Below, in pieces: positions 33,813 through 45,100 of a DNA stretch of 64,000 nucleotides. Source of the stretch: Lagopus muta (taxonomy: Eukaryota > Chordata > Aves > Galliformes > Phasianidae); assembly GCF_023343835.1 (NCBI RefSeq), contig NC_064435.1, positions 37,162,603 through 37,226,602 on the forward strand, in the 5' to 3' direction. A program made the translations under genes and the position numbers. Under the pieces are notes generated by a model, which did no database searches, had not been told where the DNA came from, and worked only from the letters and a program-made list of their open reading frames with translations. Each line of letters starts with the position of its first letter. Position 1 is the first letter of the stretch.

Positions 33813-36800
33813 GTTCTTTTAGATGCTGTATTTTTATTCAGGTCTACAAGACTTTCACCATTTCCATCAGCATAAGGTCCAGGCTGGGATCTGCTGGATT
33901 TATTTCTGGGGTTACAGTCTCTTTGAGGAAGATACTACATTTCTGGAACAATCCACTGATAACAGCAACTAGTTTATGCTCTTACAACAGAGCTCTAGCA
34001 TGGTGGAGAAAGATGGGACTGAGAAGGGTCATAATTCCATTTCCTAATACTAAGTTTTCCTTAAGGGGAAGAACATAAAGTCTGGAGTGCAATGCAGATG
34101 AGGCTTAAAACTGAATGGCTTGGCTGCCATTAAGGCTCCCTGCAGGGGCAGTTCTTTGCCTGAGTACATCCAGGAACCAGCATTGGTCTCTGGAAAATTG
34201 CAGTGAGGTCAGGCTGGGTGATGGTGTGCCACGGTGGGAGATCAGGGCTAGCTGTTGTTAGCAGATGTGTCAGCCAGTGTTGTCCTGTCTGTGCGTGGAA
34301 CATCACTGATGCTTTCCAAAGTGTGAGCCAGTGGTGTGTGGAAGAGGGGCTGATGATTTAAATTAGTTTCTAGGCATATGATAGTCGTGTCATGTCAACA
34401 CTGATGCTGGATCTTCAGTTTCTAGACTCTCCTCTCATTGTAGGAGCTATGTGATGATAGCTGGCAGTCCTCTCTAAAAAGAGCTGCTACTAATGGCTGG
34501 AGAACAGCAAAGCATTAATTCTGTTGAAGTCAACAGCAAAATTCCCAGTTACCCTGTGTAAGTCAGGTTTACACTTTGGCCCTGGGGATCTTCAGCGATG
34601 TTATTCATCACATCAATGCAGGCAGTGCTGCCTACAGAATATCCGGGCATGAGCCAACCTAAATCTTTCTTCCCCAGAAATAGCTCTCAAAAAATCTATA
34701 ATTATATTTAAACACAAAGACAAATACATAGGTACATAAGATGAATGCCAGTTTTGTTTTATAGAAACAGGAAACACCGACTGGCAAAGCTCAGTGCCTG
34801 CTCTGGAACACAGCACACAAGTGCCAGTCGAGGAGGTTTACCAGTAGGTGGTGATATTTAATTATTTATTAGCAATTTTCTAGCACTACAGGCAGCTGTA
34901 CTCGGGGATTTCTACATTTCTTGTGTATGCTTTCCTTTCATATTGCTGCAGCTTTCTGAAATTCTTTTTATACATTTCAGTAGCATTTCCTAGCTGTGAT
35001 GGCACCTCCAGGCTGCACTGTGTCAGCCCACATTGCTCTGCCAACTGCTGCTGTGCTGCAGTGTTGCATTTTATGCAGTTTCTTTATTTTCTATCTGCTG
35101 GTGAAAACTACTAACCCAGATCTCACAACACACTCAAGGGAAAAAAAGTCAATTGTTTTTTTAACAGGGTGTACCTCTTATTGACTTCCACTGAATAAAG
35201 AGGCTTTAGTTCACTGTGTACAGCATTGCTATTTACAGGCAATTGCACTCAGCAGCCTTCTGTAACTCAGCCACACCCTTCTGTGCTCCAGTACCCCTGA
35301 GTTATGGAGCCATCAGCAACCCTGGGAAAAAAAAAAACTATTAACCTTAGCTTGGCCTGTCGATTATTGTCTATTTAAGTACCATGTGTGGGTCATGACT
35401 AATTAAAACCATAGAGCTGCAACAGAGATGAAGCTGGTTAGGTGGATAGCGAGCTGTTTCCATGCGGCTGTACGCAGCAAGCCAGGAGGTTCTCTCAGGC
35501 TTCAGGAATCACAGCAGTTCCTCTCCAGAAGTGAAGCTGAGCCTGTTTGCTTCATGGGAGCAGCACTGAATCCATGGAGTGAGTTCATGACCAAAAATAC
35601 TTTGCAGGCTGGAACAGAGGTGGCAGACAAGGGTGCTCCTGGTAGCCACTGCGCACACTGGGCAGTTGTTAAAATGTTTTCCATTTTCCTTTAACTACTG
35701 TTAAATGCACTGTTCAGTTTTTCCTCTATTCGTAAAAAGGTGTACAGCCAAAACAGGCATAAGCGGTGCTTTATTTGTGTTGGTGTCATTGGCCCAAGAG
35801 GGCTATAATAGTTATTTATCAACAGTGCTGCAACCTACAGGTTTCTTAAATGGAAAAGAGGAGGCACATTTAATTTTCCTCAGGAAGAAAAAGAAAAAAT
35901 GCAATTATTTAAAATAGGCTGCAAAGCAAGTCCTGTTCTCTGTCTAAAAATGGTTGCACTTTTCATACTGTTACACATGAGCAAATCAAAAAAGGTTGGC
36001 AGTTTTAGAGAAATTACTCCTGTTGTGACAGCAGGGTAATATCTGTAAGTGATACACTCATCACATTGCAGTACGACTACCCAGATCATGTAGGGAAAAG
36101 GCAGTGTGTGAGGAGCCACAGGTATCTGATGCTGGATAAACAGTATTGTGGGGTGTTAGACACAAAGCTGACAAAACTTCCTACTTTCTTGTTTAGTGGT
36201 GTTTGGAAATGAGAAGTCTGAGACCTAGACATGCAGGAAGAATCAGATGCAAACATAATAAAGTGATCATAGCTGTTTAGGATGACGAAATGACAGTGCG
36301 TAGTCAAAGATGACACTCAGAACTGAAATTTCCCATAACAGAAACAGAAAATGCGAAGCGTGAATTTTATAGAGTGACTCTGTTAAAAGAAGCTATTTTC
36401 ACCTGATGGAAAAAACAATTTTTCTAGGAAAATATAAGAAACACCTGTGCTTAAAAGTAAGCGAAGTAGGAGACCAGATCTTGAGCGGATGTGAAAGGAG
36501 GTGGCTTTCAGATTGAGTGAGGGCAAACTTTACTGCTGTAAAGCTTTTTTTTTTTCCTTCAGTTTAGAAATTTAAAAATTGCCTCCAAAATAACAGCATT
36601 TGCTTCACTGCCTACCTTGGTTTGACACGAGGGCAGTATTTCCATCTACTAGATTTTCAGCTTAATTCCTTCAGTGCTGTGCTTGACAGGGCACACCCTG
36701 GCGAAGTATTCAAATCCTTACTGTTTTGTCACATGGCTGTAGGGACATCAACAAAAACTGGGAAAAGAGTGAGGCTGAAAAAGGAATAAAACCCGAGAGT

Positions 36801-37556
36801 GTTCCTCAGAAAGGTATTAGACCCCACATGACCAGTGAGATATTGCTATATGCTGCTGATCTGCCTCCTCAATGGCTCAATGCCAGGTGCTATAGCCAAG
36901 CCAAAGTTGGAACATTCACTGTAAGGGAAAAAAGTTTAATCTTAAGTGGTTAAAATAGCATCACGATAGAAATAACATAGCTGTGCCCTTTTTTTTTCCA
37001 GTGGTCATCCAACAACTCTCGTTATGGCATTTGTTCATTTCAATTAAAAAGCAGCATAGCTTCCATTAGTTTTTCCTTAATTTTCTTGAAGACTTTAGAT
37101 AAAGCACAAGAGGAGATTTCTGCTTAATGATTACTACATTCATCTTGGATTATCCTTTTACTCTTTTTTGAGCACCAAAAGTGCTCTCCTACTCCCCACA
37201 GCTTAGCCTTGAGGGAAAACACCAGGGAGAAGCCAGACATATTCTCTACCAAATAGGAGCACGTCCAGGAGTACTCCTAGTGCTGACCTTTGGGCAGCTG
37301 GAATGTCCCCAGCAGTTACTTCATGCCTGGATTACCTCCAGCCCAGAGCTAGCAGACTTTTTGCTCCAGTCTCTCTTTGCTCTTTGTAGTAGGTCCCCTC
37401 TGTATGCAGTTTTCTTTCCCACCCAATTCTTCTTGACTCTTTTCCTTCCCTTTGCCATCTAGGTCAATTTTCTTTTGAGTTAACAAGATGTGTCTCTCAC
37501 ATTGTTCTCCTAGCCACTCTGCATTGGCTGTATTGGAAATGGTTTCAGGAGAGAAA
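33813..37556. other. Intergenic stretch, nothing recognised
   Basis: No exon, RNA gene or repeat family is recognised. The short open frames show no conserved motif. There are short A-runs at 35327-35337 and T-runs at 36546-36555. Confidence 0.45.
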
Positions 37557-38899
37557 TCACAGAATCACAGAATTGTAGGGGTTGGAAGGGACCTCCAGAG
37601 ATCATCGAGTCCAACCCCCCTGCCAAAGCAGGTTCCCTACAGCAGGTCGCACAGGTAGGCATCCAGGCAGGTCTTGAACATCTCCAGAGAAGGAGATTCC
37701 ACCACCTCCCTGGGCAGCCTGTTCCAGTGCTCCGTCACCCTCACTGTAAAGAAGTTCTTGCGCACATTTGTGCAGAACTTCCTATGCTGCAGCTTATGTC
37801 CGTTTCCCCTTGTCCTGTCTCCACTCACCACTGAAAAGAGTCCGGCCTTGCCATTCTGCCCCCCACACCTTAGATATTTATAGACCTGGATCAGGTCCCC
37901 TCTCAGTCTCCTTTTCTCAAGGCTGAACAGACCCATTTCACTCAGCCTTTCTTCATAGGGGAGATGCTCCAGGCCCTTCACCATCTTTGTGGCCCTCCGC
38001 TGGACTCTTTCCAAGAGATCCCTGTCTTTTTTGTACTGGGGAGCCCAGAACTGGACGCAGTACTCCAGATGAGGTCTTACCAGGGCAGAGTAGAGGGGGA
38101 GGATCACCTCCTTTGACCTGCTGGCCATGCTCTTTTTAATGCACCCCAGGATGCCATTGGCCTTTTTGGCCACAAGGGCACACTGCTGGCTCATGGACAA
38201 CCTGTCATCCACCAGGACACTCAGGTCCCTTTCCGCAGAGCTCCCCTCCAGCAGGTCATCCCCCAACCTGTACTGGTGCATGCAATTATTCCTCCCCAGA
38301 TGCAAGACTCTACACTTGCTTTTGTTAAACCTCATCCGTTTTTTTTCTGCCCAGCTCTCCAGCCTATCCAGGTCTTGCTGAATGGCAACACAGCCTTCAG
38401 GCATGTCAGCCAATCCTCCCAACTTCGTATCATCAGCAAACTTGCTGAGGGTGGCCATTATCCCCTCATCAAGGTCATTGATGAAGATGTTGAACAAGAC
38501 CGGACCCAGCACAGACCCCTGAGGAACACCGCTAGTTATAGGCCTCCAGCCGGACTCTGCACCACCACCAATGACCCTCTGTGCTCTGCCAGTCAGCCAG
38601 TTCTCAACCCACCTCACTGTCCACTCATCTATCCCACACTTCCTCAGCTTTGTTATAAGGATGTCGTGGGGGACAGTATCAAATGCCTTGCTGAAATCAA
38701 GGTAGACTACATCCACTGCTCTCCCCCTATCCACCCAGCCAGAGACAACATCATAGAAGGCTACCAGGTTGGTCAAGCACGACCTCCCCCTTGTGAACCC
38801 GTGCTGACTACTCCTGATAACCTCCTCTTCTTCCAGTTGTCTGGAGATGACATCCAGTACAAGCTGTTCCATCACCTTTCCAGGGACAGAGGTGAGGTT
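37557..38899 (-). mobile_element. CR1 LINE, 5'-truncated, with open reverse-transcriptase frame
   Basis: CR1 non-LTR retrotransposon in minus orientation. The 3' end at 37557 carries ATTCTGTG octamers (plus strand ATCACAGAATCACAGAATTG). The 5' break lies near 38899, where homology to the reverse transcriptase begins at [11 protein letters not shown]. The element is about 1.34 kb of a roughly 4.5-kb family and lacks ORF1, the endonuclease and the N-terminal RT. It is the least degraded repeat in the window and so probably the youngest CR1 here. Confidence 0.95.
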
Positions 38900-38926
38900 G
38901 AAATATACTTCCACAGCACATGTCAC
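37637..38926 (-). CDS. CR1 ORF2 C-terminal fragment: reverse transcriptase, 429 codons open
   Basis: The frame is uninterrupted from an accidental ATG in host flank (about the first nine residues are not CR1) to the natural CR1 stop after [10 protein letters not shown] motifs are in order. HGFTRGRSC is near 42-50. The catalytic region [11 protein letters not shown] is at 73-83, with Asp 77. [11 protein letters not shown] is at 132-142 and the FADD box at 163-166. A thumb/connection follows with [12 protein letters not shown] and [11 protein letters not shown]. The endonuclease and N-terminal RT are missing, so it cannot mobilise itself. It is a transposon remnant rather than a host gene. The antisense open frames over it are shadows. 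Confidence 0.9.
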   Translation of the reverse strand: MTCAVEVYFNLTSVPGKVMEQLVLDVISRQLEEEEVIRSSQHGFTRGRSCLTNLVAFYDVVSGWVDRGRAVDVVYLDFSKAFDTVPHDILITKLRKCGIDEWTVRWVENWLTGRAQRVIGGGAESGWRPITSGVPQGSVLGPVLFNIFINDLDEGIMATLSKFADDTKLGGLADMPEGCVAIQQDLDRLESWAEKKRMRFNKSKCRVLHLGRNNCMHQYRLGDDLLEGSSAERDLSVLVDDRLSMSQQCALVAKKANGILGCIKKSMASRSKEVILPLYSALVRPHLEYCVQFWAPQYKKDRDLLERVQRRATKMVKGLEHLPYEERLSEMGLFSLEKRRLRGDLIQVYKYLRCGGQNGKAGLFSVVSGDRTRGNGHKLQHRKFCTNVRKNFFTVRVTEHWNRLPREVVESPSLEMFKTCLDAYLCDLL

Positions 38927-39582
38927 AATGGGGATCTGCTCTTGGGGGTGTCCTAATTAATGGTAATATTGAAGAATAAATAGCCAAGAAATTATCATAG
39001 CTAGTGTGATTCATCATTCATGGTCTATTGTGTTCTGTACACATATACCTCGTGTTCCTGCTGAAACAGATTCTGCTGCTTGCTGCTGCTCTACTAATAG
39101 CAATGCAATTCATGGCTTTCTTCCCATGCAAATCTGTTTTTCAGGATCTTCTCCCAGATCTCTCTGCCCTAAGCCTTTTGACTGCACTTACCCCCTTAAC
39201 TAATTAAGTCATACTGCAGGTAGAATTTAGTCAACTCTTGAATGGAATGTCACTTGGGAAGGTTCTGTTGCCAAGGTGCTGGAAAACAGCATACATATTG
39301 TGCAGACACAGAGGGTACATCTCAGTTTATAATCTTTTCAGCTCGTAATGATAGAAGTGAGCGAGGGAAAGGCTTGAAGCCTGGGAGTTAAGAAATTGAA
39401 AGGATTTTGAGTTTTAAAACGGAAAGGTATGGAATTGGGGTGTAAGAAATTTGCAAATAGCATTCAGAGCAGTATACAGCATGAGTAGATGAAGTTTCTG
39501 GGCAATTTCTTTTTATGTGAGTAGTGGAACAACTCCAGGATTTGTGATAACTGATAAAAGCAAATATCAGAACAAAAGTGGC

Positions 39583-39690
39583 TGGTGCCCAGAAGGAGCT
39601 TTCCAATTCTCCCTCCCATCCTCATCTGGAGAGAATGAGTGAGCAGCTAGGTGGTGCTGAGCTGCCTGCCAGGATTAAACCACAGCAGTC
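39583..39690 (+). repeat. Endogenous retrovirus LTR 3' end (left copy)
   Basis: The sequence GTGGTGCTGAGCTGCCTGCC followed by ATTAAACCACAGCA closes an avian ERV LTR and is directly followed by a primer-binding-site match. A related copy ends at 40601. The 5' limit is uncertain because the upstream LTR body is too decayed to define. Confidence 0.65.
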
Positions 39691-39695
39691 CTTTT

Positions 39696-39713
39696 TGGTG
39701 GCCAATGTGGGGC
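39696..39713 (+). other. Decayed retroviral primer binding site (tRNA-Lys type)
   Basis: TGGTGGCCAATGTGGGGC matches the classical Lys-tRNA primer binding site at 15 of 18 positions. Two of the three changes are C to T. It lies just after the LTR end, exactly where a PBS belongs. Confidence 0.7.
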
Positions 39714-40099
39714 ATGAAGGGTTTGAGATAGCAACAGATTTGATTGGTGTGTGATGTGTGTTAGATCAAATTTACAGATACTATAGCAGGTTAGCTGCTA
39801 ATTGGCAAGCTCCTCTACTTGTCATGCAGCTTGCTTGCCTTACTGTATGTTATGGACCAGTGGTTGCTAGTGGCTGATTTGGCTTCTGCCTTGTCCTCTA
39901 CTTCTTATCATGTTGCTTTCTGTGCCTGGGAACATTTTGATAACAGCCAAGGCCACAAGCCTGGGCTGGCAGATGGCTGGGTCATCACTGCTGTCCCTGT
40001 GCTGTTGCACTGGACAGGCTGGGACTCCAGACTGAGCTCAACTCAGAGGGACTGCTACCTGTAGATGAGCCCACATGGGAGCATGTATGCCCCAAAGCA

Positions 40100-40475
40100 T
40101 TTTTGGCCACAGATAAGTCCACTCTGAAGCAAGCACACCTAAATTGTCTGTGGCCATGGAGAAATTCATGCTGCAGCAGCTACACACCTTGCAAAGCCCA
40201 TAGAATATCTGGGGATAAAGCCATACCAGAATACCACAACAAAGTGTCTGTGTCCATGGATAAGACCACAACACAGCAGGTGTCCAGAAGGACCGTGGCC
40301 AGTGGAAAAGACTGTGCCAGGTACACCTCAAAGCAGCCGTGGCTGTGGATAAATCCATGGTGCAGCAGACATACCTCTAGAGATGAGGCCCATTAATAAG
40401 TCCACAATAGGTCAGGTATACTTTAAATTGCCTGTGGCTGTGGATAAGTCCATGACAGAGTAGGAAAACCTCTGA
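40100..40475 (+). repeat. Tandem array, about eight copies of a ~47-bp unit
   Basis: Each unit contains a variant of GTGGCTGTGGATAAGTCCATG followed by CAGCAG. The GATAAGTCC anchors begin at 40112, 40159, 40214, 40259, 40305, 40348, 40395 and 40443, with spacings of 43-55 bases. Units are diverged, so the array is old. Confidence 0.8.
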
Positions 40476-40479
40476 AGGA

Positions 40480-40601
40480 ACTGCAGCTCTTTATCGCAAC
40501 CCAGGAGTTCTCGCTTTCTAATTCCCTCCCCTATCCCACTTGGGCAGAGAGAACAAATGGCAGTGTGGTAATTAGCTGCCCACTGGAGCTGGACCACAGC
40601 A
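40480..40601 (+). repeat. Endogenous retrovirus LTR 3' end (right copy)
   Basis: CCCAGGAGTTCTCGCTTTCT, AATTCCCTCCCC and GTGGTAATTAGCTGCCCACT with a terminal CCACAGCA parallel the left copy base by base with moderate divergence. Confidence 0.55.
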
Positions 40602-40643
40602 AGTGGAGAATTAGAAAGGTCTTAGCAATGTATGGACAAGCTA

Positions 40644-41045
40644 TCACAGAGTCACAGAATTACTGAGGTTTGAATGCACCTCAGGGTTTATCTGGCCGAA
40701 CCCTCACTTGAGCAGGGACGCCCAGAGCAGGCTGCACAGGCACCTGCTGAAGATCTCCAAGGAAAAGACTCCACACCCTCTGGGCAGAGGTGCTCCATAC
40801 TGGTGCTCCATCACTTGCACATCACAGAAGTGCTGTCTGGTATTCAGAGGGAACTCCTGTGTTCCAATTTGTGCCTATTGCCTCTTGTCCTGGCACTGGG
40901 CACCACTGAAATGAGCCTGGATCCATCCTCTCTGCACCTCCCCGTCAGGTATTTACAGACATTGATGAACCTCCTGTTCTCCAGGCTGAACAGGCCCAGC
41001 TCAGTGTCAGCCTTTCCTCACAGGAGAGGTGCCCACTTTCTTGAT
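40644..41045 (-). repeat. CR1 LINE 3' fragment next to ERV remnant
   Basis: The plus strand shows CACAGAGTCACAGAATTACT, then TCCAGGCTGAACAGGCCCAG and the reversed C-terminal coding remnant, breaking off near 41045. It is diverged and has no complete coding frame. Confidence 0.9.
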
Positions 41046-41770
41046 CTATGGCAGAACTCAGATCAGAGAAAGTGGTTACACATGGATATATTTAAACAGA
41101 AAGGAGTCAATCAAAGGAAATTAAAAAAAGAAGAAAGAGTCTTGGTTGATCTGGGCGCTGAAAATTCAATATGTTCCTCAAAGTTTCCCTAACACAGGAT
41201 CAGAGGTCATATTCCAAAGCTGTTAAATTGGCTGAAATGGTGCTGTACAGCTTGAGGCAAGGGCAGAAAGCAGAAGAATTAAATGGAAAGGTAAAAGGCA
41301 ATTTGGAGATCCAAAGACACTGAGGGGAAAAGGAAAAAAAAAAGAAGAAGAAAAAAAAAGCAGCGTAATGATCTAAATCTGTTTTCTTTTCCCTTGCTCT
41401 GCGTTACATAAGACGTATTTCATTATTTCTAGTAGAGAAACATGCTTAGAGGAATAAGTCCATCCTTTTACCCACAGCCAAATCTCTCCCACTCCGTCTC
41501 GCAGCAGTGCACTGCAGCCAGGTAAATCCACACAAAAGAAAAAGGAGAGAATGGGCAGGCTGGCAGCCAAGGGACAACATGAACTGCACCCACCATTTAC
41601 CCAGCCTGACTCCGCTGAACATCTGTCAGCAGCCATTTAATTTATTGCTAAACTTGAACTATAGACTGTAATTGGTAAATCTGCAGGATAGATGAGAACA
41701 CACCTGAGAGGCCTTCAAATTATCAACTATTACAGCTGTTTGATTACTTTGGAACCACTTCTGATACCTG
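41046..41770. other. CYP7A1 distal upstream region
   Basis: No exon is recognised. It contains A-rich runs at 41332-41360. It may hold enhancer elements for CYP7A1, but I cannot support particular sites beyond those listed separately. Confidence 0.4.
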
Positions 41771-41778
41771 ATATCAGC

Positions 41779-41787
41779 TCAAGGCCA
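41779..41787 (+). promoter_or_regulatory. CYP7A1: LRH-1/FTF (NR5A2) response element of CYP7A1
   Basis: TCAAGGCCA is an exact match to the element bound by LRH-1 (NR5A2, CPF/FTF) in the mammalian CYP7A1 promoter. There it drives liver expression and is the target of SHP-mediated bile-acid feedback. Here it lies about 185 bp upstream of the predicted transcription start. The match is seen in the sequence. Use by the bird factor is inferred. Confidence 0.65.
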
Positions 41788-41872
41788 TGTCTGCAACTGT
41801 CCACATCAGTCCAGCGAAGAACTCTGCAGAAAGATGCCAGAGCAGAGACAAAGCGGGCTTCGTCCAGAAATG

Positions 41873-41885
41873 GTTAATCAATAGC
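41873..41885 (+). promoter_or_regulatory. CYP7A1: HNF1-like half site in CYP7A1 promoter
   Basis: GTTAATCAATAGC keeps the left half of the palindromic HNF1 consensus (GTTAATNATTAAC), while the right half is poor. It sits about 60 bp upstream of the TATA box. Confidence 0.3.
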
Positions 41886-41933
41886 TTGCTAGGTTGACTG
41901 AGTGCCATTAAATGCAGCGGTGCATCTACCGTA

Positions 41934-41940
41934 TATAAAA
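41934..41940 (+). promoter_or_regulatory. CYP7A1: CYP7A1 TATA box
   Basis: TATAAAA is preceded by GTA and lies about 100 bases before the start codon. This predicts transcription start near 41965 and a short 5' UTR of about 70 bases, as in mammalian CYP7A1. Confidence 0.8.
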
Positions 41941-42035
41941 TGTGACCGGTCACTCCACATCATTCTCAGTCATCTTTTCTGCCATAGTGTTAGTTAGCAG
42001 GTTTTCCACTTGGAAGTTTTGGGGCACTACCAGAA

Positions 42036-42118
42036 ATGTTCATAACACCATGGATCTGGGGAACAGTGATAATAGTCTGTTGCAGTTTTTGGTTTCTTTT
42101 TGGGAGGCGGAGGAGGAG
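42036..42118 (+). CDS. CYP7A1: CYP7A1 exon 1: membrane anchor
   Basis: The ATG at 42036 gives [20 protein letters not shown] followed by LFG and arginines, parallel to human SLIWGIAIAACCC. The donor gtaagg leaves AG, which with the first G of exon 2 makes arginine. A longer ATG frame at 42052 is out of phase with exon 2 and is not used. Confidence 0.9.
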
Positions 42119-45100
42119 GTAAGGAATCCATTTGTAAATGCATCTTAGTATATAACTGTTCTTTGCTTCTTTCAAACATACTGTGCATGTGACTAAAATG
42201 AGTGTAATCTGAAGATTATCAGATGGACAAATGTGGCTGGATAAATGCAGGATAACATGGGAAACACTGTAGTTATATCTTTTGAGAGACTTATGTTACG
42301 ATAGAATTTGTACAGACTTTTGATAATGGTGAGTTAGTTCTTTGAGATAGATGTCGATAGAAATCTATGCAAAAATGAGCTAATTAAAATATTAATGTGT
42401 GTTCTGTTTTGCTAAAGCACTGGGCTTAGTGTATTCTAATCATAGCTAATTAGCTAATACCTGCTTCTATCTACTTAGTTTAATACCTACTTAGAAATAT
42501 TTCCTATTATCAATCTGTCCTATGTGAGCAAGTTATTTGCTTATCAGTATATAATGGGGAGCTACAAGAAAGAAGGGTACAGACTCTTTAGCCCAGTCTG
42601 TGGTGATTGAACAAGGGGAAATGGCTTCAAACTTAAAGAGGAGAGATTTAGGTTGGATGTAAAGAAAAAGTCCTTTACAGTGAGGGTGCTGAGGTACTGG
42701 CACAGGTGGCCCAGAGATGTGGTGGGTACCCCATCCTTGGAGACTTTCAAGGTCAGGCTGGATGGGGCTCTGAGCATCCTGATGTAGCTGTAGGTTTCCC
42801 TGCTCAATGCAGGGGAGTTGGACTAGATGACCTTTAAAGGTCCCTTTCAACTAAGGATTCTATGATTCTGTTATAATTTTGTATTTTTCAGCAATCATTT
42901 TCTTGTTTTCCTATTTAAAGTTCAACAAAAAAAGTAAAAATAGTTGACCTCATAAAATCATAACCATCAAGAACATACCAGAGGAAAAGAGTTATCTGAA
43001 AGTTATTTTAGCAGCCATGGTGACTTTCTGCAGGAAAGCACTTTTTTGACTGTCAGAATAAAAAGCATCATTTAAACATGTACTTCATTTTAAGCATATG
43101 CTTAACATAAGGCATGGGCTTAATGACAATTTGCCTGAAAGATGAAATGTTAGGCTTAGTGAAGATCATGGCAAATTTCCCACTGTTTTCAGTGGGATTG
43201 GGTCCAAGTGAGATATGCCAGTAATAACAACCTTTCTACACTCAAAAGGCAATTCCCCCTGGAGTTCAAATTGATTTGTGGATATCATTACGTTTCACAC
43301 AATATTAATGAAAAGCATTTATGAGACAATTATGGATCTGTGCATGTTAGCTAGAGGCAACAATGCCACATTTAAACAAGCAAAACAACCAAATTTAATC
43401 TAGGGAAAAGTGAGATAGTGAAACTGTGTTCTGTCATGCTTATTGTAATGCAGACTGTTATTCTTTTTTGACTAACATACACTTCACAATTGACTTATTC
43501 TTCAGAAGGGGAAGAAATTACTTGTCAACAGCAACAGAAATTAAGTATCAAAACTCCCCCATTGCCATTTTACTTGGTAGCTTTGGATAAGTGATCTTGA
43601 TACATACTTCTAAACTCAGCTTTTTGTTTTGTAGGCGCCAAGGAGAGCCACCACTTGAAAATGGGTTCCTTCCATACCTGGGCTGTGCCTTGCAGTTTGG
43701 TGCCAACCCCCTCGAATTCCTCAGGGAAAAACAGAAGAAGCATGGCCACATTTTCACTTGCCAAGTAGCAGGGAAATATATTCATTTCCTCACTGACCCT
43801 TTTTCATATCATTCACTGATGCGCCAGGGAAAACACTTGGACTGGAAAAAGTTCCATTTTGCTACTTCTGCCAAGGTACCACTTTAAAAATGGTTTTAAT
43901 ATCTAACGTGCTGGCAGGACAGACAGTGCTTAGTTAATCCCTGTAGCATAGCTATTAATTTGAAATACAATTTTCACTTTTCTGCACTTTTATTGGTACA
44001 AAATCTTGAGGATTTTTTTTTTCTTTTTCCTTAATGGAAAGAAAGTGATTTGGGTTATCCAAGGAATACATTTAGCAAGGCAGTATCCCAAATTGCTATA
44101 GGAGAAACACGGTTAGAACCTTCTGCAAATTATATATAGTTTGCTGAAGCTTAAGCTTTCTTCAGGAGATTCTTACTACTATGGAAGATTAGGTCCTACT
44201 GTCTCAACATGAGATGCAACACAATAGAAGGTCTATCAAACTCTTACTGAAACAAGCAAACAGGCTGCTTTTGATGTCAGTGGGAGCTGACTGATGTTTT
44301 ATGTAACCACATCCATTTATCTGTGAGCATCTGTTCACTCTTATTTTCATTTGCCTACTTAGCTGCTTTGGTTTGCTTAGAAAGTACTGCTTCTAGTATT
44401 CGTAGTCCATCTGATGCTTCCCAATGGTTAGCTATGATGTGTTTTGGCTTTAATTTCTGCAGTCCTTATCATAGTTTCCTCTAGTAAGCTGTGAATTTAT
44501 ACTTCGGCTTTAATTTCTATTAGGCTTTGTCATCAAAGTCATTGCAGGTCTTATTTATCATGCAAATAATTTATTTTGTAACAGGCTTTTGGGCATGGTA
44601 GCATTGACCCAGCAGAAGGAAACACCACTGAAAATTTTCATCATACCTTCATTAGAACACTTCAAGGTAATGCCTTAGATGCCCTCATCAAAGCAATGAT
44701 GGAAAATCTACAATACGTCATGCTGCAGTCAAGAGCATCTAAATTTCAGCCTAACACCTGGGTTACAGAAGGACTTTATACGTTCTGTTGTCAGGTGATG
44801 TTTGAATCTGGCTTTTTAACACTTTTTGGTAAAGAATTTAATCCAAATCATGACAAAAATCTATCAAAGATGGAAACGGAGAGAGCTCATATCCTAAATG
44901 CCCTTGAAAACTTCAAGGAATTTGATAGGATCTTCCCAGCCCTTGTGGCAGGGCTGCCTATCCATCTATTCAAGAGTGCCCACAGTGCCCGTGAGAAGCT
45001 GGGAGAGGCTCTGCTCCACAAGAACCTCCTGAAAAGGGACAACCTCTCCGAGCTCATCATGCTCCGCATGTTCCTGAATGACACTCTGTCAACCTTTGAT

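Larger units (their letters stand above)
39583..40601 (+). mobile_element. Non-autonomous endogenous retrovirus remnant
   Basis: An LTR 3' end, a PBS, about 770 bases of internal sequence and a second LTR-like end (40480-40601) lie in the same orientation. No gag, pro, pol or env coding sequence is recognisable. The internal part is mostly a 47-bp tandem array. The structure suggests a non-autonomous avian ERV derivative, not an intact provirus. The boundaries are approximate. Confidence 0.6.

Noticed and set aside
38276-38956. 226-codon plus-strand open frame
   Set aside because: Antisense shadow of the intact CR1 reverse-transcriptase frame.
40674-41192. 172-codon plus-strand open frame
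   Set aside because: Mostly antisense translation of a CR1 fragment, continuing into flank.
42052-42148. ATG frame beginning MDLGNSDNS near CYP7A1 exon 1
   Set aside because: It ends in the wrong phase for exon 2. The frame from 42036 gives the conserved membrane anchor and joins correctly.
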